From Bacteriovoracaceae bacterium (GTDB lineage: Bacteria > Bdellovibrionota > Bacteriovoracia > Bacteriovoracales > Bacteriovoracaceae), in NCBI GenBank assembly GCA_023146355.1, contig JAGLCH010000357.1:1-6576 (forward strand): a stretch of DNA of 6,576 nucleotides, read 5' to 3'. Every line of letters begins with the position of its first letter. The first letter of the stretch is position 1. This document shows positions 6,031 through 6,576 of this stretch, one piece after another. A program made the translations under genes and the position numbers. Below the pieces are notes generated by a model, which was not told the DNA's origin, searched no databases, and saw only the letters and a list, made by a program, of their open reading frames with translations.

Positions 6031-6576
6031 CTAAATGTCGCTGGACATTGGTATGCAACCAAATCGCTTATCTCCCGGTTTCTTCTGAGGAAGAGAACTA
6101 TCTAAAACGGAACCAGTATCTGCTCCAATATCTTCTGGGAACCTTACCCAATAAAGGTCACTGTTTGGGTTAGACTGTAGTGGAGCGTTAAAGTTTGGCG
6201 GCCAGTAAAACATAATTGTTTCTTGACGGGCAATGTTGTAGTCGGCGCGCTTATGTTGTCCTGCTGAGAAGTCATGGTAGAACCAGATCTTATTCAAGAT
6301 ATTTTCTCTAATAAGAAGTACATCCATCGGTGCTACTTTTGATGCCCCATTGACTATAACTGTTTTCGCCTCACGCTTGGCCATAAAGATACCTTCAGTT
6401 TCTCCTACAAATCGACCGAGTACCTCAAATAGTGGATCTCCACTATCATCATAGTGTGAACGGTTAGGGCAATAGGGAACTTCATTTTCATTCACCCATG
6501 GCTGCATGTAATAGCCTAAAATAGATGTCCCATCCCCGGCAGAAATATTTGAATTTGAACTTACTACAGAACTACT
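6031..6576 (-). CDS. Unrecognised protein, C-terminal part only (runs off the window)
   Basis: Reading the - strand from base 6576, the frame is open for 181 residues to TAG at 6033-6031. Its true start lies beyond the window. The in-frame ATG at 6507 is probably internal, since the frame stays open upstream of it. I do not recognise the family. The visible start is Ser/Asn-rich (SSSVVSSNSNIS), as is common in linkers just after a signal peptide or lipobox, but no such signal is in view. The rest is rich in aromatics and prolines (QPWVNENEVPYCPN at 25-38, NKIWFYHDF at 95-103, IMFYWPPNFNAP at 121-132, LYWVRFPEDIG at 141-151) and has two cysteines (C36, C174), with no membrane helix. That composition fits a folded extracytoplasmic protein, which is inference only. 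It converges on the secF-linked gene, so it is a separate transcript. Confidence 0.75.
   Translation of the reverse strand, partial: SSSVVSSNSNISAGDGTSILGYYMQPWVNENEVPYCPNRSHYDDSGDPLFEVLGRFVGETEGIFMAKREAKTVIVNGASKVAPMDVLLIRENILNKIWFYHDFSAGQHKRADYNIARQETIMFYWPPNFNAPLQSNPNSDLYWVRFPEDIGADTGSVLDSSLPQKKPGDKRFGCIPMSSDI

Overview
The window reads as ordinary housekeeping chromosome from a Gram-negative, rather AT-rich bacterium. Five genes on the + strand follow the order queA, tgt, yajC, secD, secF, which is widely conserved and is also the E. coli order. A small secF-linked exported membrane protein gene follows, then a convergent gene on the - strand that is cut by the window edge. SecD and SecF are separate proteins, and the signal peptides and membrane proteins look Gram-negative. 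The AT-rich coding and an unrecognised exported gene behind secF would suit a predatory delta-type lineage (Bdellovibrionota, Bacteriovorax-like). That placement is an impression, not a demonstration.

Layout. 1-885 is queA without its first ~50 codons. 886-984 is a 99-nt gap dominated by a 71-nt palindrome with a perfect 24-bp stem, preceded by an imperfect tandem 12-mer that overlaps the queA stop codon. 985-2097 is tgt, and yajC follows after 20 nt (2118-2492). 2493-2616 is a 124-nt gap with a second, strand-specific RNA hairpin and a weak promoter candidate. secD (2617-4338) and secF (4353-5255) are 14 nt apart. An unrecognised 245-aa protein with a signal peptide and two C-terminal membrane segments starts 9 nt after secF (5265-6002). 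A 28-nt convergent gap separates it from the 3' part of an unrecognised gene on the - strand (6031-6576, running off the window).

How the genes work together. Tgt inserts preQ1 at the wobble position of GUN-anticodon tRNAs, and QueA then adds the epoxycyclopentane ring from S-adenosylmethionine, giving epoxyqueuosine. YajC, SecD and SecF form the accessory complex of the SecYEG translocon, in which SecDF uses the proton gradient to pull exported proteins across the membrane. The two pathways are not biochemically linked; they share a conserved neighbourhood.

I found no mobile genes, CRISPR array, tRNA, rRNA, defence or toxin system. The items most worth a second look are the two intergenic hairpins, the two unrecognised genes at the 3' end and a longer-than-E. 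coli insert in the SecD periplasmic region. I do not see evidence for a large undescribed system.
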